Of a DNA stretch of 64,000 nt, positions 34,340-48,900 are shown in pieces. The stretch covers positions 1,240,001 through 1,304,000 of the forward strand of contig OX424556.1 in assembly GCA_949152475.1 (NCBI GenBank). The letters are read 5' to 3'. This stretch comes from Terebella lapidaria. Lineage: Eukaryota > Annelida > Polychaeta > Terebellida > Terebellidae. The first letter of the stretch is position 1, and every line of letters starts with the position of its first letter. Under the pieces are notes generated by a model. That model saw only the letters and a program-made list of their open reading frames with translations, was not told the DNA's origin and did no database searches. Both the position numbers and the translations under genes were made by a program.

Positions 34340-34736
34340 GCCTCCCGCTTGGCTGCTCAACCTGGGTTGGCTCCTGAACAGCAAGGCCATGCAGGCCCTC
34401 GAGGCTGTACATATGATCAACGTTCAGCTTGACCGCCTCGAGTCCGGCCAGCGAGTCACCATGAAGACTCTGCACCAGCGCCGAGCCCTGAAGGTTTGTA
34501 ACGTGAGCATGGAGCGGGGCGCTAGGGACCCGCTGAGGGGCGTACTGAGGCAGATTCTGGCTGAGTTTCAGTCACAGTCGGAGCGCAGACACCGCTCGGA
34601 CCTGCGCAGGGAGCGTCTGATAGAGTGGCGCGTGGTGGCTACGGCACTGGACCGCCTCGTCTTCTGGATCATCCTCGGCCTATTCCTCTCGGCTTTTCTC
34701 GTCACCATCATCATCGTGCCAATGACAGCACAGTAA
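34340..34736 (+). pseudogene. Orphan partial last exon of gene D
   Basis: An exact-frame copy of most of the gene D last exon: cytoplasmic loop (PPAWLLNLGWLLNSKAMQAL, with one replacement, VHMINVQL for VHRINVQL), M4 and the stop codon. It lacks the acceptor site and M3, because the 1983-bp duplication starts inside the exon. No promoter or other exons accompany it, so it should be non-functional. Confidence 0.92.
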
Positions 34737-36608
34737 CCATGGTTACGAGGACATTACATTCATACTGATGATATCTAGAATACAGCACAGCTACCGTGGC
34801 TACAAGGACAGCACAGTAGCCCTGGTCACGGTGACAGTACAGTAATTCCAGTATATTCCACATGTTGTCACTATCACTGATAATAAGTGTATGTTTGTTT
34901 GTCACGGTGCGGAGTGATTTACAAAGGGTATAACAGCAACATGTGTTGAGTGCAATGTTTGTTGAAGAAATCATTAGCTAACAACGAGTGTTTGCTTGCA
35001 GCCTCCTGGTTGTCACCCCGCCGGTAATGTTGTGTAACGTTTGGCGCCCGCTACCTAGAGTGCAAGCACCACGCAATGCAGCACGGTCACGGCGGGCGTC
35101 GTAATTACTTTACTATAACCAGGTAGCAGTCCGCCGAACAAGTCCGGCCTTCATACATTACTTAGATATTGCATCATCACGGTAATGTAATCCGGTGTGA
35201 CGAGCCCAGAAGCCATGGGCGCGCACTGCTAGGAAGTAAGACGGCCTGCCAGCTTATATAGCCCGAGGGCCAGGGCGTGACGTCAGACGATTGTTAAAGT
35301 ATAGTGGAAAGGTTAAAGACAATACGTCGCTAAGCGACACACGAGCTTCGAACTTGAAGCGGCAAAAACAAGAATAGTGTGTGAAAGCCATCAGTGGATG
35401 TATGTCACCAGCTCCATGTGTTACTGGCTACCATATTGGCTGTGTGCCATATTTCGAGCAGCCCTATCCCTTTTACAAGTACGCATATCTACCTTTTAAG
35501 CACCAATGCATAGGAAATACACACAATTGCTAGTAGCGTATGTATTCGCAATATATTGTTCACAAAAATTAGCCATTGTTCCGTGTTTAAGTTTGTACTA
35601 TCCAAAAATATAGACTGCCTTTTGTGACATGTAAGATACATACATACTACCATACTATCTCGAGATATACTGGCCAAAATATTTTTTTTCTGCGTGGCCC
35701 TAACACTCTTCCGTAATTAGGTGTCCAATCCCATAAATATATATTCTTCTACTGTTCCACATAGGATTCAAAATAATGTTCCTTCAATGACACAATATAC
35801 CATTCATCCGGGCGTTTATGGAGAGTAATAATCATTCTGATATACGCCCATGGACCTACAACGCGGTCTAGAGGGAAATTTCTTCATTCATGGTAAATTT
35901 TACATGACAATTAGTGAGATAGACTTTATCCCTGGGACGCAAACGAACCAAATTTAAAAATTTCCCCGTCAGATAGGTAAGTGCATGTTCCCCATCAGGG
36001 GACCGCACCAGATTGTCTCCGAGCAGACTGTGTATAGTTTATTCATGGAGGTAATTTAATTACTGGTCTTGGTTATAGTTTTACTTTTACGTCTGCTCAT
36101 TATTTGGGTCTTATGTATCTAAAATCTCGAGTTGCCGGAGAGTGAAGAATCACGCAAGGCCGTGTAGATTGTAGATTGTACAGAAGAGGATGAGGGCCAC
36201 ACAACTAAACTCGACTTACGTTTCTTGATTATTTGACTTTTCTCGATATATCGACTTATGACTATGGCATTTAAAGTACCGGGTACAAGTGAAATAGAGA
36301 TAGATGTAGGTTTCGAGCCACAATATCGGAGCCATTTCATTGGTTACATTAGCAACTACAGGAAAACGTGTGAAATTAGTCATTCATTTAGAAAGCTATA
36401 TGGAGTATATGATTGACCATTATAACATTCAACATTGAATAATACAATATAAAATCTATAGCAACAAAAACCGTACAGTAACTAGAATATATCACTATCT
36501 GGTCAAAATCTACAGCATATATATATAATCGTTTTTGAAAACTATTTGGAATATTTCGTGAAGTCATCTGGGGCGAATTTTATTTTCAAAACTTGTCTTT
36601 AATCATAA

Positions 36609-36801
36609 TGTGGCGATTTTGCCCTAAGCACGCGGCAGGTGATTGTAAACATAAATGCCATTTATGTGGCCTTTTCGTACTTGGCCTTGTTTTGACATGC
36701 TCCGTTCGAGCGTGCGTTGCCACGGCGACGTATTGTAATTTACGCTCCAGTAAACTATAACAATGGATCGATTAAACCTCGCGTGCGCCCTACAGTTTCG
36801 A
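36609..36801 (+). mobile_element. LTR fragment (fossil) at the left flank of the giant foldback element
   Basis: It starts TGTGGCGATTTTGCCCTAAG and follows the 23655-24517 LTR for about 187 bp at high identity, in the opposite orientation. Similarity stops at CCTACAG, about ten bases before the foldback element begins. Confidence 0.7.
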
Positions 36802-36915
36802 GTAAGGTGCGGTATTTGATTTCCTAGGCTATTCCTAGCTATTCCACTGCAATAAGCATAGACGCTAATTAGAAAAAAATGTGCTAAAAACAGCTACAAG
36901 ACGCTATTTTCAGCT

Positions 36916-39900
36916 ATTTATTCTATTCTGGAACGCAGTTTCTCTTGAACTATAGGGCTGCTGGACTCTGCCTTTTTTTGCCCGATTCCTTTGATTTCCA
37001 CATCGTTTGTAATAGCATCTAAAAGCGCTATTTGTTCTATTCTGGAATGTAATTTCTCTTGAACTGTAGGGCTGCTGGACTCTGTAGTTTTTTGCCCGAT
37101 TTCTTGCTTTCTACAGCGTTTCTAATAGCCTCTAAAAGCGCTATTTGTTCTATTCTGGAATGTAATTTCTCTTGAACTGTAGGGCTGCTGGACTCTGTCG
37201 GTTTTTGCCCGATTTCTTGCTTTCTACAGCGTTTCTAATAGCCTCTAAAAGCGCTATTTGTTCTATTCTGGAACACACTTTATCGCAAACTGTAGGGCTG
37301 CTGGACTCTGTCGTTTTGTGCCCGATTCCTTTGCTTTCTACAGCGTTTCTAATAGCCTCTAAAAGCGCTATTTGTTCTATTCTGGACCACAATCTCTCTT
37401 AAACTGTAGGCTGCTGGACTCTGTCGTTTTGTGCCCGATTCCTTTGCTTTCTACAGCGTTTCTAATAGCCTCTAAAAGCGCTATTTGTTCTATTCTGGAA
37501 CACACTTTATCTCAAACTGTAGGGCTGCTGGACTCTGTCGTTTTGTGCCCGATTCCTTTGCTTTCTACAGCGTTTCTAATAGCCTCTAAAAGCGCTATTT
37601 GTTCAATTCTGGAACCCACTTTATCTGAAACTGTAGGGCTGCTGGACTCTGTCGTTTTTTTGCCGATTCCTTTGATTTCCACATCGTTTCTAATAGCCTC
37701 TAAAAGCGCTATTTGTTCTATTCTGGACCACAATCTCTCTTAAACTGTAGGCTGCTGGACTCTGTCGTTTTGTGCCCGATTCCTTTGCTTTCTACAGCGT
37801 TTCTAATAGCCTCTAAAAGCGCTATTTGTTCTATTCTGGACCACAATCTCTCTTAAACTGTAGGCTGCTGGACTCTGTCGTTTTGTGCCCGATTCCTTTG
37901 CTTTCTACAGCGTTTCTAATAGCCTCTAAAAGCGCTATTTGTTCTATTCTGGAATGTAATTTCTCCTGAACTGTAGGGCTGCTGGACTCTGTCGTTTTTT
38001 GCCCGAATTCTTGCTTTGTACAGCGTTTCTAATAGCCTCTAAAAGCGCTATTTGTTCTATTCTGGAATGTAATTTCTCTTGAACTGTAGGGCTGCTGGAC
38101 TCTGTCGTTTTTTGCCCGATTTCTTGCTTTCTACAGCGTTTCAAATAGCCTCTAAAAGCGCTATTTGTTCTATTCTGGAATGTAATTTCTCTTGAACTGT
38201 AGGGCTGCCGGACTCTGTCGGTTTTTGCCCGATTTCTTGCTTTCTACAGCGTTTCTAATAGCCTCTAAAAGCGCTATTTGTTCTATTCTGGAACACACTT
38301 TATCTCAAACTGTAGGGCTGCTGGACTCTGTCGTTTTGTGCCCGATTCCTTTGCTTTCTACAGTGTTTCTAATAGCCTCTAAAAGCGCTATTTGTTCTAT
38401 TCTGGAATGTAATTTCTCTTGAGCTGTAGGGCTGCTGGACTCTGTCGTTTTTTGCCCGATTTCTTGCTTTCTACAGCGTTTCTAATAGCCTCTAAAAGCG
38501 CTATTTGTTATATTCTGGAATGTAATTTCTCTTGAACTGTAGGGCTGCCGGACTCTGTCGGTTTTTGCCCGATTTCTTGCTTTCTACAGCGTTTCTAATA
38601 GCCTCTAAAAGCGCTATTTGTTCTATTCTGGAACACACTTTATCTCAAACTGTAGGGCTGCTGGACTCTGTCGTTTTTTTGCCCGATTCCTTCGCTCTCT
38701 ACAGCGTTTCTAATAGCCTCTAAAAGCGCTATTTGTTCTATTCTGGACCACAATCTCTCTTAAACTGTAGGCTGCTGGACTCTGTCGTTTTGTGCCCGAT
38801 TCCTTTGCTTTCTACAGCGTTTCTAATAGCCTCTAAAAGCGCTATTTGTTCTATTCTGGACCACAATCTCTCTTAAACTATAGGCTGCTGGACTCTGTCG
38901 TTTTTTTGCCCGATTCCTTTGATTTCCACATCGTTTCTAATAGCCTCTAAAAGCGCTATTTGTTCTATTCTGGACCACAATCTCTCTTAAACTGTAGGCT
39001 GCTGGACTCTGTCGTTTTTTGCCCGATTTCTTGCTTTCTACAGCGTTTCTAATAGCCTCTAAAAGCGCTATTTGTTCTATTCTGGAACACACTTTATCTC
39101 AAACTGTAGGGCTGCTGGAATCTGCCTTTTTTGCCCAATTCCTTTGATTTCCACATCGTTTCTAATAGCCTCTAAAAGCGCTATTTGTTCTATTCTGGAC
39201 CACAATCTCTCTTAAACTATAGGCTGCTGGACTCTGTCGTTTTTTTGCCCGATTCCTTTGATTTCTACAGCGTTTCTAATAGCCTCTAAAAGCGCTATTT
39301 GTTCTATTCTGGACCACAATCTCTCTTAAACTGTAGGCTGCTGGACTCTGTCGTTTTGTGCCCGATTCCTTTTCTTTCTACAGTGTTTCTAATAGCCTCT
39401 AAAAGCGCTATTTGTTCTATTCTGGACCACAATCTCTCTTAAACTATAGGCTGCTGGACTCTGTCGTTTTTTTGCCCGATTCCTTTGATTTCCACATCGT
39501 TTCTAATAGCCTCTAAAAGCGCTATTTGTTCTATTCTGGACCACAATCTCTCTTAAACTGTAGGCTGCTGGAATCTGTCGTTTTTTGCCCGATTTCTTGC
39601 TTTCTACAGCGTTTCTAATAGCCTCTAAAAGCGCTATTTGTTCTATTCTGGAACACACTTTATCTCAAACTGTAGGGCTGCTGGAATCTGCCTTTTTTGC
39701 CCAATTCCTTTGATTTCCACATCGTTTCTAATAGCCTCTAAAAGCGCTATTTGTTCTATTCTGGAACACACTTTATCTCAAACTGTAGGGCTGCTGGACT
39801 CTGCCTTTTTTTGCCCGATTCCTTCGATTTACACATCGTTTCTAATAGCCTCTAAAAGCGCTAATTGTTCTATTCTGGAACACAATCTCTCTTAAACTGT

Positions 39901-42900
39901 AGGCTGCTGGACTCTGTCATTTTGTGCCCGATTCCTTTGCTTTCTACAGCGTTTCTAATAGCCTCTAAAAGCGCTATTTGTTCTATTCTGGAACACACTT
40001 TATCTCAAACTGTAGGCTGCTGGACTCTGTCGTTTTGTGCCCGATTCCTTTGCTTTCTACAGCGTTTCTAATAGCCTCTAAAAGCGCTATTTGTTCTATT
40101 CTGGACCACAATCTCTCTTAAACTGTAGGCTGCTGGACTCAGTCTTTTGGTGCCCGATTCCTTTGCTTTCTACAGTGTTTCTAATAGCCTCTAAAAGCGC
40201 TATTTGTTCTATTATGGAATGTAATTTCTCTTGAACTGTAGGGCTGCTGGACTCTGTCGTTTTTTGCCCGATTTCTTGCTTTCTACAGCGTTTCTAATAG
40301 CCTCTAAAAGCGCTATTTGTTCTATTCTGGAACACACTTTATCTCAAACTGTAGGGCTGCTGGACTCTGCCTTTTTTTGCCCGATTCCTTTGATTTCCAC
40401 ATCGTTTCTAATAGCCTCTAAAAGCGCTATTTGTTCTATTCTGGAACACACTTTATCTCAAACTGTAGGACTGCTGGACTCTGTCGTTTTTTGCCCGATT
40501 CCTTTGATTTCCACATCGTTTCTAATAGCCTCTAAAAGCGCTATTTGTTCTATTCTGGACCACAATCTCTCTTAAACTGTAGGCTGCTGGACTCTGTCGT
40601 TTTTTGCCCGATTTCTTTGCTTTCTACGGTGTTTCTAATAGCCTCTAAAAGCGCTATTTGTTCTATTCTGGAATGTAATTTCTCTTGAACTATAGGGCTG
40701 CTGGACTCTGTCGTTTTTTGCCCGATTTCTTGCTTTCTACAGCGTTTCTAATAGCCTCTAAAAGCGCTATTTGTTCTATTCTGGAATGTAATTTCTCTTG
40801 AACTGTAGGGCTGCCGGACTCTGTCGGTTTTTGCCCGATTTCTTGCTTTCTACAGCGTTTCTAATAGCCTCTGAAAGCGCTATTTGTTCTATTCTGGACC
40901 ACAATCTCTCTTAAACTGTAGGCTGCTGGACTCTGTCGTTTTTTGCCTGATTCCTTTGATTTCCACATCGTTTCTAATAGCCTCTAAAAGCGCTATTTGT
41001 TCTATTCTGGACCACAATCTCTCTTAAACTGTAGGCTGCTGGACTCTGTCGTTTTGTGCCCGATTCCTTTGCTTTCTACAGTGTTTCTAATAGCCTCTAA
41101 AAGCGCTATTTGTTCTATTCTGGAATGTAATTTCTCTTGAACTGTAGGGCTGCTGGACTCTGTCGTTTTTTGCCCGATTTCTTGCTTTCTACAGCGTTTC
41201 TAATAGCCTCTAAAAGCGCTATTTGTTCTATTCTGGAATGTAATTTCTCTTGAACTGTAGGGCTGCCGGACTCTGTCGATTTTTGCCCGATTTCTTGCTT
41301 TCTACAGCATTTCTAATAGCCTCTAAAAGCGCTATTTGTTCTATTCTGGAACACACTTTATCTCAAACTGTAGGGCTGCTGGACTCTGGACCACAATCTC
41401 TCTTAAACTGTAGGCTGCTTGAATCTGCCTTTTTTGCCCAATTCCTGGACTCTGGACCACAATCTCTCTTAAACTGTAGGGCTGCTGGAATCTGCCTTTT
41501 TTGCCCAATTCCTTTGCTTTCTACAGTGTTTCTAATAGCCTCTAAAAGCGCTATTTGTTCTATTCTGGAATGTAATTTCTCTTGAACTGTAGGGCTGCTG
41601 GACTCTGTCGTTTTTTGCCCGATTTCTTGCTTTCTACAGCGTTTCTAATAGCCTCTAAAAGCGCTATTTGTTCTATTCTGGAATGTAATTTCTCTTGAAC
41701 TGTAGGGCTGCCGGACTCTGTGGGTTTTTGCCCGATTTCTTGCTTTCTACAGCATTTCTAATAGCCTCTAAAAGCGCTATTTGTTCTATTCTGGAACACA
41801 CTTTATCTCAAACTGTAGGGCTGCTGGACTCTGGACCACAATCTCTGGAATCTGCCTTTTTTGCCCAATTCCTTTGCTTTCTACAGTTTTTTGCCCGACT
41901 TCTTGCTTTCTACAGCGTTTCTAACAACCTCTAAAAGCGCTATTTGTTCTATTCTGGACCACAATCTCTTTTAAATTGTAGGGCTGCTGGACTCTGTCGT
42001 TTTGTGCCCGATTCCTTTGCTTTCTAAAGCGTTTCTAATAGCCTCTGAAAGCGCTAATCGTTCTATTCTGGAACACACTTTATCTCAAACTGTAGGGATG
42101 CTGGACTCTGCCTTTTTTCGCCCAATTCCTTTGATTTCCACATCGTTTCTAATAGCCTCTAAAAGCGCTATTTGTTCTATTCTGGAACACACTTTATCTC
42201 AAACTGTAGGGCTGCTGGACTCTGTCGTTTTTTGCCCGATTCCTTTGATTTCCACATCGTTTCTAATAGCCTCTAAAAGCGCTATTTGTTCTATTCTGGA
42301 CCACAATCTCTCTTAAACTGTAGGCTGCTGGACTCTGTCGTTTTGTGCCCGATTCCTTTGCTTTCTACAGCGTTTCTAATAGCCTCTAAAAGCGCTATTT
42401 GTTCTATTCTGGAATGTAATTTCTCTTGAACTGTAGTGCTGCCGGACTCTGTCGGTTTTTGCCCGATTTCTTGCTTTCTACAGCGTTTCTAATAGCCTCT
42501 TAAAGCTCTATTTGTTCTATTCTGGAACACACTTTATCTCAAACTGTAGGGCTGCTGGACTCTGTCGTTTTTTGCCCGATTCCTTTGATTTCCACATCGT
42601 TTCTAATAGCCTCTAAAAGCGCTATTTGTTCTATTCTGGACCACAATCTCTCTTAAACTGTAGGCTGCTGGACTCTGTCGTTTTTTGCCCGATTTCTTGC
42701 TTTCTACAGCGTTTCTAATAGCCTCTAAAAGAGCTATTTGTTCTATTCTGGAATGTAATTTCTCTTGAACTGTAGGGCTGCCGGACTCTGTCGGTTTTTG
42801 CCCGATTTCTTGCTTTCTACAGCGTTTCTAATAGCCTCTAAAAGCGCTATTTGTTCTATTCTGGAACACACTTTATCTCAAACTGTAGGGCTGCTGGACT

Positions 42901-45900
42901 CTGTCGTTTTTTTGCCCGATTCCTTTGCTTTCTACAGCGTTTCTAATAGCCTCTAAAAGCGCTATTTGTTCTATTCTGGACCACAATCTCTCTTAAACTG
43001 TAGGCTGCTGGACTCTGTCATTTTGTGCCCGATTCCTTTGCTTTCTACAGCGTTTCTAATAGCCTCTAAAAGCGCTATTTGTTCTATTCTGGACCACAAT
43101 CTCTCTTAAACTATAGGCTGCTGGACTCTGTCGTTTTTTTGCCCGATTCCTTTGATTTCCACATCGTTTCTAATAGCCTCTAAAAGCGCTATTTGTTCTA
43201 TTCTGGACCACAATCTCTCTTATACTGTAGGCTGCTGGACTCTGTCGTTTTTTGCCCGATATCTTGCTTTCTACAGCGTTTCTAATAGCCTCTAAAAGCG
43301 CTATTTGTTCTATTCTGGAACACACTTTATCTCAAACGGTAGGGCTGCTGGAATCTGCCTTTTTTGCCCAATTCCTTTGATTACCACATCGTTTCTAATA
43401 GCCTCTAAAAGCGCTATTTGTTCTATTCTGGAACACACTTTATCTGAAACTGTAGGGCTGCTGGACTCTGTCGTTTTTTTGCCCGATTCTTTTGATTTCC
43501 ACATCGTTTCTAATAGCCTCTAAAAGCGCTATTTGTTCTATTCTGGACCACAATCTCTCTCAAACTGTAGGCTGCTGGCCTCTGTCGTTTTGTGCCCGAT
43601 TCCGTTGCTTTCTACAGTGTTTCTAATAGCCTCTAAAAGCGCTATTTGTTCTATTCTGGAACACACTTTATCTCAAACTGTAGGGCTGCTGGACTCTGCC
43701 TTTTTTTGCCCGACTTCTTGCTTTCTACAGCGTTTCTAATAACCTCTAAAAGCGCTATTTGTTCTATTCTGGACCACAATCTCTCTTAAACTGTAAGGCT
43801 GCTGGACTCTGTCGTTTTGTGCCCGATTCCTTTGCTTTCTACAGTGTTTCTAATAGTCTCTAAAAGCGCTATTTGTTCTATTCTGGTATGTAATTTCTCT
43901 TGAACTGTAGGGCTGCTGGACTCTGTCGTTTTTTGCCCGATTCCTTCGATTTCCACATCGTTTCTAATAGCCACTAAAAGCGCTATTTGTTCTATTCTGG
44001 AACACACTTTATCTCAAACTGTAGGGCTGCTGGACTCTGTCTTTTTTTGCCCGACTTCTTGCTTTCTACAGCGTTTCTAATAACCTCTAAAAGCGCTATT
44101 TGTTCTATTCTGGACCACAATCTCTCTTAAACTGTAAGGCTGCTGGACTCTGTCGTTTTGTGCCTGATTCCTTTGCTTTCTACAGTGTTTCTAATAGTCT
44201 CTAAAAGCGCTATTTGTTCTATTCTGGTATGTAATTTCTCTTGAACTGTAGGGCTGCTGGACTCTGTCGTTTTTTGCCTGATTCCTTCGATTTCCACATC
44301 GTTTCTAATAGCCACTAAAAGCGCTATTTGTTCTATTCTGGAACACACTTTATCTCAAACTGTAGGGCTGCTGGACTCTGTCGTTTTTTGCCCGATTCCT
44401 TTGATTTCCACATCGTTTCTAATAGCCTCTAAAAGCGCTATTTGTTCTATTCTGGAACACACTTTATCTCAAACTGTAGGGCTGCTGGACTCTGTCGTTT
44501 TGTGCCCGATTCCGTTGCTTTCTACAGTGTTTCTAATAGCCTCTAAAAGCGCTATTTGTTCTATTCTGGACCACAATCTCTCTTAAACTGTAGGCTGCTG
44601 GACTCTGTCGTTTTGTGCCCGATTCCGTTGCTTTCTACAGTGTTTCTAATAGCCTCTAAAAGCGCTATTTGTTCTATTCTGGAATGTAATTTCTCTTGAA
44701 CTGTAGGGCTGCTGGACTCTGTCGTTTTTTGCCCGATTCCTTTGATTTCCACATCGTTTCTAATAGCCTCTAAAAGCGCTATTTGTTCTATGCTGGAACA
44801 CACTTTATCTCAAACTGTAGGCTGCTGGACTTTGTCGTTTTGTGCCTGATTTCTTGCTTTCTACAGCGTTTCTAATAGCCTCTAAAAGCGCTATTTGTTC
44901 TATTCTGGAACACACTTTATCTCAAATTGTAGGGCTGCTGGACTCTGTCGTTTTTTGCCCGACTTCTTGCTTTCTACAGCGTTTCTAATAACCTCTAAAA
45001 GTGCTATTTGTTCTATTCTGGACCACAATCTCTCTTAAACTGTAGGGCTGCTGGACTCTGTCATTTTGTGCCCGATTCCTTTGCTTTCTACAGTGTTTCT
45101 AATAGTCTCTAAAAGCGCTATTTGTTCTATTCTGGTATGTAATTTCTCTTGAACTGTAGGGCTGCTGGACTCTGTCGTTTTTTGCCCGATTCCTTTGATT
45201 TCCACATCGTTTCTAATAGCCACTAAAAGCGCTATTTGTTCTATTCTGGAACACACTTTATCTCAAACTGTAGGGCTGCTGGACTTTGTCGTTTTTTGCC
45301 CGATTGCTTTGATTTCCACATCGTTTCTAATAGCCTCTAAAAGCGCTATTTGTTCTATTCTGGAACACACTTTATCTCAAACTGTAGGGCTGCTGGACTC
45401 TGTCGTTTTGTGCCCGATTCCGTTGCTTTCTACAGTGTTTTTAATAGCCTCTAAAAGCGCTATTTGTTCTATTCTGGACCACAATCTCTCTTAAACTGTA
45501 GGCTGCTGGACTCTGTCGTTTTGTGCCCGATTCCGTTGCTTTCTACAGTGTTTCTAATAGCCTCTAAAAGCGCTATTTGTTCTATTCTGGAATGTAATTT
45601 CTCTTGAACTGTTGGGCTGCTGGACTCTGTCGTTTTTTGCCCGATTTCTTGCTTTCTACAGCGTTTCTAATAGCCTCTAAAAGCGCTATTTGTTCTATTC
45701 TGGAATGTAATTCCTCTTGAACTGTAGGGCTGCTGGACTCTGTCGTTTTTTTGCCCGATTCTTTTGATTTCCACATCGTTTCTAATAGCCTCTAAAAGCG
45801 CTATTTGTTCTATTCTGGACCACAATCTCTCTTAAACTATAGGCTGCTGGACTCTGTCGTTTTGTGCCCGATTTCTTTGCTTTCTACAGTGTTTCTAATA

Positions 45901-48900
45901 GCCTCTAAAAGCGCTCTTTGTTCTATTCTGGAATGTAATTTCTCTTGAACTGTAGGGCTGCTGGACTCTGTCGTTTTTTGCCCGATTTCTTGCTTTCTAC
46001 AGCGTTTCTAATAGCCTCTAAAAGCGCTATTTGTTCTATTCTGGAACACACTTTATCTCAAACTGTAGGGCTGCTGGACTCTGCCTTTTTTTGCCCGATT
46101 CCTTTGATTTCCACATCGTTTCTAATAGCCTCTAAAAGCGCTATTTGTTCTATTCTGGAACACACTTTATCTCAAACTGTAGGGCTGCTGGACTCTGTCG
46201 TTTTTTTGCCCGATTCCTTTGATTTCCACATCGTTTGTAATAGCATCTAAAAGCGCTATTTGTTCTATTCTGGACCACAATCTCTCTTAGGGCTGCTGGA
46301 CTCTGCCGTTTTGTGCCCGATTCCTTTGCTTTCTAAAGCGTTTCTAATAGCCTCTAAAAGCGCTAATCGTTCTATTCTGGAACACACTTTATCTCAAACT
46401 GTAAGGCTGCTGGACTCTGCCTTTTTTTGCCCGATTCCTTTGATTTCCACATCGTTTCTAATAGCCTCTAAAAGCGCTATTTGTTCTATTCTGGAACACA
46501 CTTTATCTCAAACTGTAGGGCTGCTGGACTCTGTCGTTTTTTTGCCCGATTCCTTTGATTTCCACATCGTTTCTAATAGCCTCTAAAAGCGCTATTTGTT
46601 CTATTCTGGACCACAATCTCTCTTAAACTGTAGGCTGCTGGACTCTGTCGTTTTTTACCTGATTCTTTTGCTTTCTACAGTGTTTTAAATAGCCTCTAAA
46701 AGCGCTATTTGCTCTATTCTGGAACGCAGCTTCTCTCAAACTGTAGGGCTGCTGGACTCTGTCGTTTTTTTGCCCGATTCCTTTGATTTCCACATCGTTT
46801 CTAATAGCCTCTAAAAGCGCTATTTGTTCTATTCTGGACCACAAACTCTCTTAAACTGTAGGGCTGCTGGACTCTGTCGTTTTGTGCCCGATTCATTTCC
46901 TTTCTACAGTGTTTCTAATAGCCTCTAAAAGCGCTATTTGTTCTATTCTGGAATGTAATTTCTCTTAAACTGTAGGGCTGCTTGACTCTGTCGTTTTGTG
47001 CCCGATTCCTTTGCTTTCTAAAGCGTTTCTAATAGCCTCTAAAAGCGCTATTTGTTCTATTCTGGAACACACTTTATCTCAAACTGTAGGGCTGATGGAC
47101 TCTGTTGTTTTTTGCCCGATTCCTTTGCTTTCCACAGCGTTTCTAATAGCCTCTAAAAGCGCTATTTGTTCTATTCTGGACCACAATCTATCTTAAACTG
47201 TAGGCTGCTTTCTACAGTGTTTTCAATAGCCTCTAAAAGCGCTATTTGTTCTATTCTGGAACGCAGCTTCTCTGAAACTGTAGGGCTGCTGGACTTTGTC
47301 ATTTTTTGCGGATATCTTGCTTTCTAAAGCGTTTCTAACAGCCTCTAAAAGCGCTATTTGTTCTATTCTGGAGCACAATTTATCTCAAACTGTAGGGCTC
47401 CTGGACTCTGTCGTTCTTTGTCCGATTTCTCGCTTTCTACAGCGTTTCTAATAGCCTCTAAAAGCGGTATTTGTTCCATTCTGGAACACACTTTATCTCA
47501 AACTGTAGGGCTGCTGGACTCTGTCGTTTTTTACCCGATTCTTTTGCTTTCTACAGTGTTTTAAATATCCTCTAAAAGCGCTATTTGTTCTATTCTGGAA
47601 CGCAGCTTCTCTCAAACTGTAGGGCTGCTGGACTCTGTTGTTTTTTGCCCGATTCCTTTGCTTTCCACAGCGTTTGTAATAGCCTCTAAAAACGCTCTTT
47701 GTTCTATTCTGTACCACAATCTCTCTTAAACTGTAGGGCTGCTGGACTCTGTCGTTTTGTGCCCAATTCCTTTGCTTTCTACAGTGTTTCTAATAGCCTC
47801 TAAAAGCGCTATTTGTTCCATTCTGGAACGCAGCTTCTCTTAAGCTGTAGGGCCGCTGGACTCTGTTGTTTTTTGCCCGATTCCTTTGCTTTGCACAGCG
47901 TTTGTAATAGCCTCTGAAAGCGCTATTTGTTCTATTCTGGACCACAATCTCTCTTAAACTGTAGGGCTGCTGGACTCTGTCGTTTTGTGCCCGATTCCTT
48001 TACTTTCTACAGTGTTTCTAATAGCCTCTAAAAGCGCTATTTGTTCTATTCTGGAACGCAGCTTCTCTTAAGCTGTAGGGCCGCTGGACTCTGTTGTTTT
48101 TTGCCCGATTCCTTTGCTTTCCACAGCGTTTGTAATAGCCTCTAAAAGCGCTATTTGTTCTATTCTGTACCACAATCTCTCTTAAACTGTAGGGCTGCTG
48201 GACTCTGTCGTTTTGTGCCCGATTCCTTTGCTTTCTACAGTGTTTCTAATAGCCTCTAAAAGCGCTATTTGTTCTATTCTGGAATATAATTTCTCTGAAA
48301 CTGTAGGGCTGCTGGACTCTGTCGTTTTTTGCCCGATTTCTTGCTTTCTACAGCGTTTCTAATAGCCTCTAAAAGCGGTATTTATTGTATTCTGGAACAC
48401 ACTTTATCTCAAACTGTAGGGCTGCTGGACTGGACGTTTTTTACCCGATTCTTTTGCTTTCTACAGTGTTTTAAATAGCCTCTAAAAGCGCTATTTGTTC
48501 CATTCTGGAACGCAGCTTCTCTCAAACTGTAGGGCTGCTGGACTTTGTCATTTTTTGCGGATATCTTGCTTTATAAAGCGTTTCTAACAGCCTCTAAAAG
48601 CGCTATTTGTTCTATTCTGGAGCACACTCTATCTCAAACTGTAGGGCTCCTGGACTCTGTCGTTTTTTGCCCGATTCTTTTGCTTTCCACAGCGTTTGTA
48701 ATAGCCTCTAAAAGCGCTATTTGTTCTATTGTGGAACGCACTTTCTCTCAAACTGTAGGGCCGCTGGACTCTGTCGTTTTTTGCCCGATTCTTTTGCTTT
48801 CCACAGCGTTTCTAATAGGCTCTAAAAGCGTTATTTGTTCTATTCTGGACCACAATCTCTCTTAAACTGTAGGGCTGCTGGCTCTGTCGTTTTTTGCCCG

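Larger units (their letters stand above)
32357..36304. repeat. Recent tandem duplication, period 1983 bp
   Basis: 32357-34339 is repeated at 34340-36304. The copies begin inside the last exon of gene D (GCCTCCCGCTTGGCTGCTCA) and end at GTGAAATRGAGATAGAT. Differences are few: scattered substitutions, a 12-bp gap near 33405 and a small gap near 33585. That implies a recent event. Each copy contains an LTR-like segment. Confidence 0.97.
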
